Counted from the stretch's first letter, positions 18,549-27,333 are shown. The stretch is 64,000 nt of DNA from Bradyrhizobium sp. BR13661 (GCF_029892425.1 NZ_JARXWB010000008.1:186001-250000); one strand, 5' to 3'. Program-made: numbers and translations. The notes: generated by a model not told the origin, from the letters alone.

Positions 18549-19127
18549 TCACTTCGGGGATCCAATCTTGTAGGGTGTTCCTTTGACCCGCCTGACAATC
18601 GGGATCATTATCCACTCCTTCGTGCGCGGATCTTGGATCCTTGTGTCTTCAACTACGACCATCTGATTCCAAAGATTTGCGCCAGCGACCCATTGTTCGA
18701 GCCACGATTGAAGGTCCTGCCCTGTGTCCATCAATCCCGATTCGCTCATTGTCAGGACCGCGCCCGTCGCGTTGTCAAGGCAAGTCCAAATTCCATCACC
18801 CCAATCGCAAAGCGGAACAACGTGACGATGGTCGTTCGGCCAGAGTATTTGACGTAACTCCGTTAACGTGCGCCCCTCAACATCCAATGAGCCCCCCGCG
18901 ATCCCAATCAATCCGTCGCCAGGTCCATAGCCGCCATTACCAACGGTTTGGAGCAAATGTCGGAGTAGCGGATAAAGCAAGAAGCCAAGCTCTTGCTCAG
19001 CAGCCCGTATCGACTCTGTCGTGGCGAGCGGCGCAACCTCGCGAGGCCTTATTTTGGCATAGTCGGTACGGGTCTCTGTGTTTGCGATCCGCTTGCCAAT
19101 CGCAACAACCAGTTCGTTGTTCATCAT
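18549..19127 (-). CDS. SMI1/KNR4 (immunity-type) family protein
   Basis: A 192-residue cytoplasmic protein with the SMI1/KNR4 N-terminal signature: a helix IRAAEQELGFLLYPLLRHLLQTVGNGGYGPGDGLIGI, then a Trp-rich middle (VPLCDWGDGIWTCLDNATG) and WLEQWVAG. In bacteria this superfamily is dominated by immunity proteins of contact-dependent and polymorphic toxins, though stand-alone copies are common. No toxin, Rhs or secretion gene is adjacent. Base composition is clearly more AT-rich than the flanks, suggesting horizontal acquisition. Two consecutive ATGs (19127, 19124) may start it, with a weak ribosome site. Confidence 0.8.
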   Translation of the reverse strand: MMNNELVVAIGKRIANTETRTDYAKIRPREVAPLATTESIRAAEQELGFLLYPLLRHLLQTVGNGGYGPGDGLIGIAGGSLDVEGRTLTELRQILWPNDHRHVVPLCDWGDGIWTCLDNATGAVLTMSESGLMDTGQDLQSWLEQWVAGANLWNQMVVVEDTRIQDPRTKEWIMIPIVRRVKGTPYKIGSPK

Positions 19128-19266
19128 CGGTCAACTCACGGCCCAAAGATAAATGTGCGAGCACTTGTAAGCCCTGCGCCCAGACTATAAGGCGCAACAG
19201 CGCATTGTGAGCACGACGCCGTCCCGTAGACCGGATTTCTTGCAGCACAATCCGGGTACCGGAAAA

Positions 19267-21549
19267 CTACTGCTCCCCGAACCGCAGGCGCCGATACAGT
19301 GCGCCGAGGATGTTGGAATAATCGTCGGTCCAGACCCGCACCTTCTCGTCCGGATCGGTCTCCTCCCACTGCTTCGAAGACGCCAGCTTGCCGACGTCTT
19401 CAGTCTCGCGCGCGGAGATGACGACATCGGTCGAGAAGATGTAATCGGCGTCGCGGCCGGAATCCTCGTCGAAGACCCAGCTCTTGAGATCGTTGGCATC
19501 GGCAATGCCGACCACGACCGGTTCGAGATCGAGATGCCGGTTGGACACGTGCATCACCACGGCGCCGTGCGGCGCGAGCTTGTCCTTGTAGATCTTCATC
19601 GCCTCTTCGGTGGCGAGATGAATCGGGATCGCATCCGACGAATAGGCATCGACGATGATGAGGTCGTAGACGCCGTCGGGCTCCCTGGCGAAGGTGAGAC
19701 GCGCATCGCCGATGACAGGCTTGAAGTTCGGCTGGCAGCTCGAGATGTAGCGGAAATTCTTCGGATCGCTGGCGGCATCAACCATCGACTGATCGATCTC
19801 GAAGAACTTCCAGTCCTCGCCGGGCTCGGCGGCGCAGGCAAGCGTGCCCGAACCGACGCCGATCGCCGCGACCTTCAACGGCGCGCCCTTGCGCTCGCGG
19901 ATCGCGGTGATGGCCTGACCGATACCGCCGTCCTTGTGATAATAGGTGATCGGCTCCGGCCTGCCGGCGACCGGCGTGCCGTCATTGTTGCGGAAACGCT
20001 CGGCGCCGTGAATCGTGGTGCCGTGCATCAGCACATGGAAATAACCGCCCGGCGTCACCACGATCTTGTGGACGCCGAAGAAGCTGCGCACGGTGGTGAC
20101 GCGGCCTTCGTCGGCGGGGTAGATCCGCGTCAAGGCCAGCGCCAGCGCAACGGTGGCAAAGATCTTCCAGCGGCCGGCGTTGAACGCCAGCGCCAGAACG
20201 GCTGCGAGCACGCCAACCGCACTGGCGATCCAGACGCGCTGATCCTCGAACCAGGTCGAGAGATCACCCGTCATGGTGGACGGCGCAACCAGTGCCGCCG
20301 CGAGCACGGCAAGTGCCAGCCAGTACCACTTCACGATGCCGGCAAAACGCTCGTTTGCCGACGGCCGGCACAGCGCCGCGAGCGCAACCAGGATCGGATA
20401 TTCGGCAATCCAGGAGAAGGTGAAGGGCGCCACGAGGCCGGCAAAGAGACCGCCGACCATGCCGCCGAACGACAGCGCGACATAGAAGCCGGTGAGATAT
20501 CTGGCTGCGGGGCGGGTCCGCGCCAATTCGCCGTGACAGGCCATCGCGATGACGAAGAAGCAGAGTTGGTGTCCGCCGAGGGTCAGCAGCAGATTCTGCT
20601 CGCCGCCGAAGGCGAGCAGGAAAATGACGCCCGCGATCGCGACCGGCTGCAGCATCAGCATCCATTTGTGCGGCAACAGCGGCCGCGACTGGAACACCAC
20701 CACCCAGGTCAGGAGGTACAGCGACAGCGGCAGCACCCACAGCAGCGGTGCCGCCGCAACGTCGGTCGAGATATGTGCGGTCACCGCGATGAGCAGGCCT
20801 GACGGCACGGCGGCGAGGAAAATCCAGCGCAGCCGCGTCACAAGAGTCGGTGCTGGGGCGTTCCCCTCCTCGGTTTGCGCATCGACGACCGCGAGCTTCG
20901 GCGAGCGCAGCAGCAGCACGCCGCAGGCCACGATCAGGAGGATCAGAAGGCCATAGCCGCCGGTCCAGAGCCTGTTCTGCGTGTGCAGCGTGAACATCGG
21001 CTCCAGCAGGAATGGATAGGATAGCAGCGCGAGAAAGCTGCCGATGTTGGAGGAGGCATAGAGGAAGTAAGGATCGTGGCCGTCGGGATGTCCGGTGCGC
21101 ACGAACCAGGCCTGCAGCAGCGGATTGTTGGCGGCGAGCGCGAAGAACGGCAGGCCGATCGACATCACGAACAGGCCGAGCAGCCAGACCGCATAGCCCG
21201 ACGCAGGCGGCTCGCCATAGGCGCTGGCGATACCGAGCGGCAGCGTGATGAAGGCCGCGATCAGCAGCACCAGATGCACCGCGACCGGAACGACGCGGCT
21301 TTTGATCTGCATCAGCAGATGCGCATAGGCGTAGCCGGCGAGCAGCAGCGACTGGAAAAACACCATCGCCACCGACCACACCGCCGGCGAGCCGCCGAGC
21401 CGCGGCAGCACCATTTTCGTGAACAGCGGCTGCACCGAGAACAGCAGCAGCGCGCTGACGAAGATCGCAGCCGTATAGACCGTCAGCAGCAGCCGGTTGC
21501 GCGACGAGGACGGCAGCTCCGTGGCGGCGGGTTGCACGATCGAATCCAT
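19267..21549 (-). CDS. Fused MFS-like membrane / spermidine synthase-like protein
   Basis: A 760-residue protein. The N-terminal half (about residues 20-430) has 10-14 hydrophobic segments (LLLFSVQPLFTKMVLPRLGGSPAVWSVAMVFFQSLLLAGYAYAHLL is characteristic). The C-terminal half is a spermidine-synthase-like Rossmann methyltransferase fold: VAAIGVGSGTLA, a WKFFEID acidic loop, VIGDARLTFAREPDGVYDLIIVDAYSSDAIPIHLAT. This architecture is a known but poorly characterised bacterial family; polyamine synthesis has not been shown for it. The usual GGGDG glycine loop is GVGSGT here. The ATG at 21549 has GGAG just upstream. A rhizobial repeat occupies its leader. No polyamine genes are adjacent. Confidence 0.85.
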   Translation of the reverse strand: MDSIVQPAATELPSSSRNRLLLTVYTAAIFVSALLLFSVQPLFTKMVLPRLGGSPAVWSVAMVFFQSLLLAGYAYAHLLMQIKSRVVPVAVHLVLLIAAFITLPLGIASAYGEPPASGYAVWLLGLFVMSIGLPFFALAANNPLLQAWFVRTGHPDGHDPYFLYASSNIGSFLALLSYPFLLEPMFTLHTQNRLWTGGYGLLILLIVACGVLLLRSPKLAVVDAQTEEGNAPAPTLVTRLRWIFLAAVPSGLLIAVTAHISTDVAAAPLLWVLPLSLYLLTWVVVFQSRPLLPHKWMLMLQPVAIAGVIFLLAFGGEQNLLLTLGGHQLCFFVIAMACHGELARTRPAARYLTGFYVALSFGGMVGGLFAGLVAPFTFSWIAEYPILVALAALCRPSANERFAGIVKWYWLALAVLAAALVAPSTMTGDLSTWFEDQRVWIASAVGVLAAVLALAFNAGRWKIFATVALALALTRIYPADEGRVTTVRSFFGVHKIVVTPGGYFHVLMHGTTIHGAERFRNNDGTPVAGRPEPITYYHKDGGIGQAITAIRERKGAPLKVAAIGVGSGTLACAAEPGEDWKFFEIDQSMVDAASDPKNFRYISSCQPNFKPVIGDARLTFAREPDGVYDLIIVDAYSSDAIPIHLATEEAMKIYKDKLAPHGAVVMHVSNRHLDLEPVVVGIADANDLKSWVFDEDSGRDADYIFSTDVVISARETEDVGKLASSKQWEETDPDEKVRVWTDDYSNILGALYRRLRFGEQ

Positions 21550-21562
21550 GGGAGCTCCAGGC

Positions 21563-21612
21563 AAAAGCGTTTTCCAGCGAAGTGGGCACCGGTTCGCGCT
21601 CGAAAACGCGTC
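21563..21612. repeat. Rhizobial intergenic repeat in a 5' leader
   Basis: AAAAGCGTTTTCCAGCGAAGT, then GGGCACCGGTTCGCG and CGAAAACGCGTCG, form an imperfect inverted repeat (GCGTTTTC / GAAAACGC arms). I recognise it as a frequent short element in Bradyrhizobium and other Rhizobiales. It begins 14 bases upstream of the start codon of the MFS/spermidine-synthase gene and so is transcribed as its leader. Confidence 0.6.
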
Positions 21613-21782
21613 GAATAAAGCTTCCGGCAGGCGCCGGCCGGGCGCAATGGAGCACACCGCGCCTGAACGGGCAATAAATGGTCTCGTGATGTTGCCGCGA
21701 GAAATGCCTGATATAGAACATCATTTCCGGGACGGTCGAAGGACCCGCCCCGGGTTGATCCTGGGAACAGCTAGAATTTTTC

Positions 21783-23393
21783 ATGACTGAAACCGACGTC
21801 GTCATCATCGGCGCGGGCCACAACGGCCTCACCTGCGCGGCCTATCTCGCCATGGCGGGCCTGCGCGTGCACGTCGTCGAACGCCGCAAGGTGGTGGGCG
21901 GAGCTGCGGTAACGGAAGAGTTTCATCCCGGCTTCCGCAATTCGGTCGCGGCCTACACCGTGAGCCTGCTGAATCCGCAGGTCGTCCGTGATCTCGGGCT
22001 CGCCGAGCAGGGGCTGCGTGTGGTCGAGCGGCGTGCGCAGAATTTCCTGCCGGCGCCCGACGGCAGTTATCTTCTCACCGGCGAGGGCCGGACCAAAGCG
22101 TCGGTCGCACGGCTCAGCGCGCGCGATGCGGATGCGCTCGACGGGTTTTCGCGCGAGCTCGAGGACATCGCGGATGTGCTGCGGCAGTTCGTGCTGCGCG
22201 CGCCGCCGAACCTGCTCGATCATTTTGGCATTGGCGCGCTCCGCGAGGCCGCGAACGCGCTGACGACGGCCAACATCCTGCGCGGGCTCACACTGGAGCA
22301 AAGCCGCAGCCTGCTCGATCTCTTTACGCGCTCCGCCGGCGAGATGCTGGACGACCGCTTCGAGCATGATCTGGTCAAGGCGCTCTTCGGCTTCGATGCC
22401 ATCGTCGGCAATTATGCGAGCCCCTACGCTGCGGGCTCGGCCTATGTGATGCTGCATCACGCCTTCGGCGAGGTGAACGGCAAGAAGGGCGTCTGGGGTC
22501 ATGCCATCGGCGGCATGGGCGCGATTACGCAGGCAATGGCGCGCGCCGCGCGTGCGCGCGGCGTCACGATCGACCTGGATGCCGGCGTGCGCGAGGTAAT
22601 CGTCGAGCGCGATCGCGCCGTCGGCGTGGTGCTGGAGAATGGCACGTCGATCCGCGCCAAATATGTCGCGGCCAACGTCAATCCAAAGCTGCTCTACACA
22701 CGGCTCATCGCAGCCGACGCGCTGCCGCAGGATTTCCTCGCCCGCATCCGCCACTGGAAGAACGGCTCCGGCACCTTCCGCATGAACGTGGCGCTGGACC
22801 GCCTGCCCTCTTTCACGGCGTTGCCCGGCGAAGGTGATCACCTCACCTCCGGCATCATCCTCGCGCCAAGCCTCGGCTACATGGACCGCGCCTGGCTCGA
22901 TGCGCAGGCAGAGGGCTGGAGCCGCCAGCCCATCGTCGAGATGCTGATCCCATCGACGCTCGACGACACGCTCGCGCCTGCGGGGCAACATGTCGCGAGC
23001 CTGTTCTGCCAACACGTCGCGCCTAAGCTTCCTGATGGCAAGTCGTGGGACGACCATCGCGAAGAGGTTGCCGATCTCATGATCGCGACGGTGGACAGCT
23101 ACGCGCCGGGATTTGCGGCAAGCGTGCTCGGCCGCCAGATCCTCTCGCCGCTCGATCTGGAACGGCAATTCGGGCTGTTGGGGGGCGACATCTTCCACGG
23201 GGCATTGTCGCTGAACCAGCTGTTCTCGGCGCGGCCGATGCTGGGTCACGCCGATTATCGCGGGCCCGTGAAGGGCCTCTACCATTGCGGCTCCGGCGCC
23301 CATCCCGGCGGCGGCGTCACCGGCGCCCCCGGCCACAACGCCGCGCAGGCGATCCTGCGGGATCATCGCAGCCTGTTTGCAAGCCGTGGATAG
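21783..23393 (+). CDS. FAD-dependent phytoene dehydrogenase-like oxidoreductase (PYROXD2-like)
   Basis: A 536-residue flavoprotein with an N-terminal FAD dinucleotide-binding motif (VVIIGAGHNGLTCAAYLAMAGLRVHVVERR) and the GGAAVTEEFHPGFRNSVAAYTVSLL block seen in CrtI-related proteins. The C-terminal FAD segment is GLYHCGSGAHPGGGVTGAPGHNAA. The HPGF and GAHPGGG forms match the widespread NAD(P)/FAD oxidoreductases related to mitochondrial PYROXD2 rather than true carotenoid desaturases. No crt genes are near. It is divergent from the MFS/spermidine-synthase gene. Substrate unknown. Confidence 0.86.
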   Translation: MTETDVVIIGAGHNGLTCAAYLAMAGLRVHVVERRKVVGGAAVTEEFHPGFRNSVAAYTVSLLNPQVVRDLGLAEQGLRVVERRAQNFLPAPDGSYLLTGEGRTKASVARLSARDADALDGFSRELEDIADVLRQFVLRAPPNLLDHFGIGALREAANALTTANILRGLTLEQSRSLLDLFTRSAGEMLDDRFEHDLVKALFGFDAIVGNYASPYAAGSAYVMLHHAFGEVNGKKGVWGHAIGGMGAITQAMARAARARGVTIDLDAGVREVIVERDRAVGVVLENGTSIRAKYVAANVNPKLLYTRLIAADALPQDFLARIRHWKNGSGTFRMNVALDRLPSFTALPGEGDHLTSGIILAPSLGYMDRAWLDAQAEGWSRQPIVEMLIPSTLDDTLAPAGQHVASLFCQHVAPKLPDGKSWDDHREEVADLMIATVDSYAPGFAASVLGRQILSPLDLERQFGLLGGDIFHGALSLNQLFSARPMLGHADYRGPVKGLYHCGSGAHPGGGVTGAPGHNAAQAILRDHRSLFASRG

Positions 23394-23494
23394 GCTGTGG
23401 ATGGGCTGTGGACAAGCCTGTTGGCTGGGCTGTGGTGAAGCGGCGGAAGCTTCGCGCCGAAGCCTGGTACAATCGCGAACCAGGCTGTGGAGAA
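23385..23494. repeat. Phased DnaA-box-like direct repeats
   Basis: Five same-strand 9-mers resemble the DnaA box TGTGGATAA: CGTGGATAG (23385), TGTGGATGG (23396), TGTGGACAA (23407), TGTGGTGAA (23431) and TGTGGAGAA (23486). The first three are spaced exactly 11 bp apart, and the last is 55 bp after the fourth. The array starts in the last codons of the flavoprotein gene and runs into the gap before the Flp pilin gene. Function unknown. Confidence 0.55.
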
Positions 23495-23685
23495 CGGACG
23501 GGATAAACCGGGTACAAGCCGGTGGATGGCCTCGGGAGTGTGGGTAGACAACCTGTGGGCACGGATAGCAGCGACGCCTGGCCCCCGAAACGACCTCGCC
23601 CGCCAGGAGCAATTCCCAGCGGGCGGTCGTCCAAAAAAGCCATCCATGAAGAAAGTCACCCCCACTGGGAAATGGGAGGCAGAAA

Positions 23686-23850
23686 TTACTTCAAGGAGCT
23701 GCTAACCGAACCGAACTTGTCATTCATTGTGGTGCCCAGGCTGTTCACGACGGTGATGATGGCCAGCGCGATACCGGCCGCGATCAGGCCGTATTCGATT
23801 GCTGTCGCGCCTCGCTCATCGAACCAGAACTTCGAAACCATGTGCTTCAA
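23686..23850 (-). CDS. Flp-family type IVb pilin
   Basis: A 54-residue class IVb prepilin of the Tad/Flp pilus. The leader is short and charged (MKHMVSKFWFDERG). Cleavage is expected after Gly14 to give ATAIEYGLIAAGIALAIITVV, with the family's Glu at +5 and Tyr at +6. I choose a TTG start at 23850 because GGAGG lies six bases upstream and the leader then aligns with other rhizobial Flp pilins. The ATG at 23841 lacks such a site and gives a shortened leader. No tad/cpa assembly genes are nearby, so export must rely on genes elsewhere. Confidence 0.85.
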   Translation of the reverse strand: MKHMVSKFWFDERGATAIEYGLIAAGIALAIITVVNSLGTTMNDKFGSVSSSLK

Positions 23851-24005
23851 GACTCGCCTCCATTTCCATTCCAGGATGTGCTGGTTGCTTCCAACATCCG
23901 GAAATCTACGGAATACAACCTGCGGTCTAGTTAACTCGAACATCGCAAGTTATGCGAAAAATCGGGAACAAAAGTTCCCTAAATTGAATCTCGGGGAACC
24001 CTGAC

Positions 24006-24893
24006 ATGCAGCCTTTGCCCACTCATCGCGCCAGCTTTTCGATCGGCAATGAGGCTGCTGCCAGGCGTGTCGTGGATGTGCTCACGGAGGTGTTTTTCGA
24101 GGGCGATGCCGCGGTGGCTGCCTTCGAGAGGCCGGACGGACAATGGGACGTCACACTGCATTTTGCAGAGGCGCCTGATCAGGAATTGCTGCGCGAACTC
24201 GTTGCAACTTCTGCAGGAAACGACATCGCAGCCACCCTCGCCTTCGATACGGTCGAGGCCAAGGACTGGGTCAAGGCGAGCCTTGAGGACCTCGTTCCGG
24301 TGCCGGCCGGACGCTTCGTCGTCCATGGCAGCCACGACCGCGACCGCGTGGCGCCAAACAAGCTCGCCATCGAGATCGAAGCGGCACTCGCTTTTGGTAC
24401 GGGCCACCACGGCACCACGCGTGGCTGTTTACTTCTGCTTGACCATGTCCTGAAACATGCGCGGCCGAAGCGCGTGCTCGACCTCGGCACCGGTACCGGC
24501 GTGCTGGGAATCGCGGCCGCCAAGGCGTTGCATCTGAGGGTGCTGGCCTCGGACATCGACCCGCCGTCGGTGCGGGTCGCGGCCGAAAACGCCACCCTGA
24601 ACGAGGCTGGTCAGTCTATGCGGGTGATCCGGGCGACCGGCTTTGCCGCACCGGATTTCGCCAGAAGCGGTCCGTTCGACCTCGTGCTCGCGAACATCCT
24701 CGCCAATCCGCTGCGGCAATTGGCCGGCCCGATGGCCCGGCATCTGGCCCCCGGCGCCCGCGTCATCCTCTCCGGCCTGTTGACCCACCAGGCGCCCGCG
24801 GTGATCGCTGCCTATCGCGCGCGAGGTCTCGTGCCGCTGCGGCATCTGCGGATCGAGGGGTGGAGCAGTCTGTTGCTGAGAAAGAAGGGGTGA
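24006..24893 (+). CDS. prmA: Ribosomal protein L11 methyltransferase
   Basis: A 295-residue cytoplasmic enzyme that trimethylates residues of ribosomal protein L11 using S-adenosylmethionine. An N-terminal substrate-recognition domain (about 1-100) precedes the Rossmann methyltransferase domain. Diagnostic segments are LAFGTGHHGTTRGCLLLLD, motif I VLDLGTGTGVLGIAAAK, and the NPPF-like catalytic loop, here LVLANILANPL. Length and motif order match PrmA. A palindromic repeat follows, then a small gene on the other strand. Confidence 0.95.
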   Translation: MQPLPTHRASFSIGNEAAARRVVDVLTEVFFEGDAAVAAFERPDGQWDVTLHFAEAPDQELLRELVATSAGNDIAATLAFDTVEAKDWVKASLEDLVPVPAGRFVVHGSHDRDRVAPNKLAIEIEAALAFGTGHHGTTRGCLLLLDHVLKHARPKRVLDLGTGTGVLGIAAAKALHLRVLASDIDPPSVRVAAENATLNEAGQSMRVIRATGFAAPDFARSGPFDLVLANILANPLRQLAGPMARHLAPGARVILSGLLTHQAPAVIAAYRARGLVPLRHLRIEGWSSLLLRKKG

Positions 24894-25035
24894 ACTCCCT
24901 CGCCCCGTTCTTACGGGGATAGGGTTGGGGTGAGGGGCTGTATCCGCGAAGGCGGTGAGATTTGAACTTGCTGAGAGTCCCCATCACCCGATCGCTTCGC
25001 GATCGACCTCTCCCCGCAAGCGGGGCGAGGTGAAA
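24894..25035. repeat. Palindromic intergenic repeat (CCTCGCCCC/GGGGCGAGG class)
   Basis: The element opens with CCCTCGCCCCGTTCTTACGG and closes with CCCCGCAAGCGGGGCGAGGTG, with an internal GATCGCTTCGCGATC hairpin. The outer arms pair over the whole length, so the element folds into one long branched hairpin between prmA and the convergent small gene. It matches a repeat class I recognise as common in Bradyrhizobium. Confidence 0.7.
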
Positions 25036-25043
25036 AGACCGCG

Positions 25044-25223
25044 CTACTCCGCCGACTTGTCGTCCCGGCGCATTGCGCGCTCGGCCTGCAAGGCCCGCCT
25101 TGCACGCCGCTCGGAGATGCGATCGATCATCTGGCTGATGAGGCCGCGTGGCTTCTTTGGCGGCGTTGCCGCGGGTGCAAGGCGCACCGGCGGCGAAATC
25201 TTCTCAAAGGTGAACGCTGGCAT
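25044..25223 (-). CDS. Small basic hypothetical protein (59 aa)
   Basis: This short frame reads MPAFTFEKISPPVRLAPAAT, then PPKKPRGLISQMIDRISERRA and RRALQAERAMRRDDKSAE before TAG. A Pro-rich N-terminus leads into an amphipathic, strongly basic helix (about residues 27-50). Codon use matches neighbouring genes. I believe similar short proteins occur beside prmA/pepP in related rhizobia, but this is memory only. No signal peptide or membrane segment is present. A membrane-surface or nucleic-acid-binding role is conceivable; none is shown. Confidence 0.6.
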   Translation of the reverse strand: MPAFTFEKISPPVRLAPAATPPKKPRGLISQMIDRISERRARRALQAERAMRRDDKSAE

Positions 25224-25408
25224 CGTGTGTCCCCTCGCCGTTGAGATGAACCACTTGCTCGAATTTCCCTGACATCCGGACGAAGCGCAACTGCTGCATC
25301 CACTACTCCACTCAATTCGAATGGAACATTTTCAAGCACAGTCCATGCCAGATGAGATGCCAATTGCGTCTACATTGCGGACTGATCTCCATGATCCTAA
25401 ACTGAGCT

Positions 25409-27238
25409 ATGTTCGAAGCTCACTTCCAGACATTCGAAGAGCCCGAGGCCGGCGTCGCATTGACGGCGCGGCTGGCGGCGCTCCGTGAAGAACTCGCCCG
25501 CCGCAAGCTAACCGGCTTCGTCGTTCCGCGCGCCGATCAGCAGCAAAACGAATATGTAGCGCCCTCCGAGGAGCGGCTTGCCTGGCTGACCGGATTTACC
25601 GGCTCGGCCGGGCTCGCGGTGGTGCTGACCCAGGAAGCCGCATTGTTCGTCGACGGCCGCTACACGATCCAGGCGGCCAAACAGGTCGACGCCAAGGCAT
25701 GGGCGGTGGAATCGCTGATCGATCCGCCACCGGAGAGCTGGGTCTCGACCCATCTCAAAGCCGGCGATCGCCTAGGATTTGATCCGTGGCTGCACACTTT
25801 TGCGGCAGCTGACCGTCTCTCGGCCGCTTGCGCGAAGGCCGGCGCCGAACTGGTCGCGGTCGACAGCAATCCCATCGATGCGGTCTGGCAAGACCGGCCG
25901 CAGCCGCCGGTCGCGCCGGTCGCAGTCCACGGCCTGCAATATGCCGGCGTTGCCGAGGCCGAGAAGGTCGCGCAGATCAAGAGCGAGATCGAGAAGCTCG
26001 GAGCCGAGGCGCTGGTGCTCTCGGACAGCCATGCGGTGGCCTGGACCTTCAACATCCGCGGCGCCGATGTCGCGCATACGCCGCTGCCGCTGTCCTACGC
26101 GCTGGTGCCCAAGGTCGGCCGGCCCACGGTGTTCATCGATCACCGCAAGCTTTCCAACCTCACCCGCGACCATCTCGAGCAATCCGCCGACGTGCGCGAG
26201 CCCGACGCGCTGACGCCGACGCTGATGGCGCTCGCCAAGAGCGGTGCGGCGATTGCGCTGGACAACGCTACCGCGGCGGACGCCCTGAGCCGGTTGATCA
26301 CGAGCGGCGGCGGCAAGCCGGTGCGCGGCAGCGATCCGATCGCGCTGCTGAAGGCCGTCAAGAACGCCACCGAAATCAAGGGCACGCAGACCGCGCACCG
26401 GCGCGATGCGATCGCGCTCGCGCGCTTCCTCGCCTTCATCGATCGAGAGGCGGGAAGCGGCAAGCTCACCGAGATTGATGCGGTCGAGGCGCTGGAGACG
26501 TTTCGCCGCGACACCGGCGCGCTGAAGGACGTGTCGTTCCCGACCATCTCCGGCACCGGCCCGAACGGCGCCATCGTGCATTACCGCGTCACCCGCAAGA
26601 GCAACCGGCGCATTGCGCCCGGCGATCTGCTGCTGATCGATTCCGGCGCACAATACGAAGACGGCACCACGGATGTGACCCGCACCATGGCGGTGGGCGA
26701 GCCGACCGAGGAGATGCGCGACCGCTTCACCCGCGTGCTGCGTGGCCATATGGCGATTGCGCGCGCGGTCTTCCCTGATGGCACCACCGGCGCGCAGCTC
26801 GACACGCTGGCGCGGCAATATCTCTGGGCGGCCGGCGTGGATTTCGAGCACGGCACCGGCCACGGTGTCGGCAGCTATCTCAGCGTGCACGAAGGCCCGG
26901 CGCGGATCTCCAAGCTCGGCACCACGCCGCTAAAGCGCGGCATGATTCTCTCCAACGAGCCCGGCTATTACAAGACCGACGGTTTCGGTATCCGCATCGA
27001 GAATCTCGAGCTGGTGGTCGCCGCCGATATCAAGGGCGCCGAAAAAGCGATGAACGCATTCGAGACGCTGACCTTGGCACCGATCGACCGCCGGCTGATC
27101 GACACCGCGATGCTGAACCGCGACGAGCTCGCCTGGCTCAATGCCTACCACGCGCGTGTCCGCACCGAAGTGGGGCCGGCACTGGACGAGGCGACGAAAG
27201 CCTGGCTCGATCAGGCCACGGCGGAGCTGAAGCTCTAA
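25409..27238 (+). CDS. pepP: Xaa-Pro aminopeptidase (M24B, aminopeptidase P)
   Basis: A 609-residue long-form aminopeptidase P, like eukaryotic cytosolic XPNPEP1. Two creatinase-like N-terminal domains (about 15-300) precede a pita-bread M24 catalytic domain (about 315-540) and a C-terminal extension. Dinuclear metal ligands are visible: Asp residues in LLIDSGAQYEDGTTDVTRT, His in HGTGHGVG and Glu residues in ILSNEPGYY and GIRIENLEL. It removes N-terminal residues preceding proline, in the cytoplasm. ATG at 25409 gives the normal family N-terminus. The symbol is used in the broad family sense. Confidence 0.92.
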   Translation: MFEAHFQTFEEPEAGVALTARLAALREELARRKLTGFVVPRADQQQNEYVAPSEERLAWLTGFTGSAGLAVVLTQEAALFVDGRYTIQAAKQVDAKAWAVESLIDPPPESWVSTHLKAGDRLGFDPWLHTFAAADRLSAACAKAGAELVAVDSNPIDAVWQDRPQPPVAPVAVHGLQYAGVAEAEKVAQIKSEIEKLGAEALVLSDSHAVAWTFNIRGADVAHTPLPLSYALVPKVGRPTVFIDHRKLSNLTRDHLEQSADVREPDALTPTLMALAKSGAAIALDNATAADALSRLITSGGGKPVRGSDPIALLKAVKNATEIKGTQTAHRRDAIALARFLAFIDREAGSGKLTEIDAVEALETFRRDTGALKDVSFPTISGTGPNGAIVHYRVTRKSNRRIAPGDLLLIDSGAQYEDGTTDVTRTMAVGEPTEEMRDRFTRVLRGHMAIARAVFPDGTTGAQLDTLARQYLWAAGVDFEHGTGHGVGSYLSVHEGPARISKLGTTPLKRGMILSNEPGYYKTDGFGIRIENLELVVAADIKGAEKAMNAFETLTLAPIDRRLIDTAMLNRDELAWLNAYHARVRTEVGPALDEATKAWLDQATAELKL

Positions 27239-27333
27239 ATCCGTCACAGACTGCTGCGCCTTGACGCCGTGCGCATAGCCGTATTCCGAAATGGCCGTAT
27301 TCGCTCGCAACGCGGTGCGGCTAGTGTCCGGCG

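Noticed and set aside
19207..20802. 531-codon open frame opposite the MFS/spermidine-synthase gene
   Set aside because: It is His/Arg/Gly-rich without any recognisable motif and lies fully antisense to a gene with clear domains. GC-rich codon use produces such mirror frames.
21771..23612. 613-codon frame opposite the flavoprotein
   Set aside because: Antisense to a gene with clear FAD motifs at both ends; composition looks non-coding.
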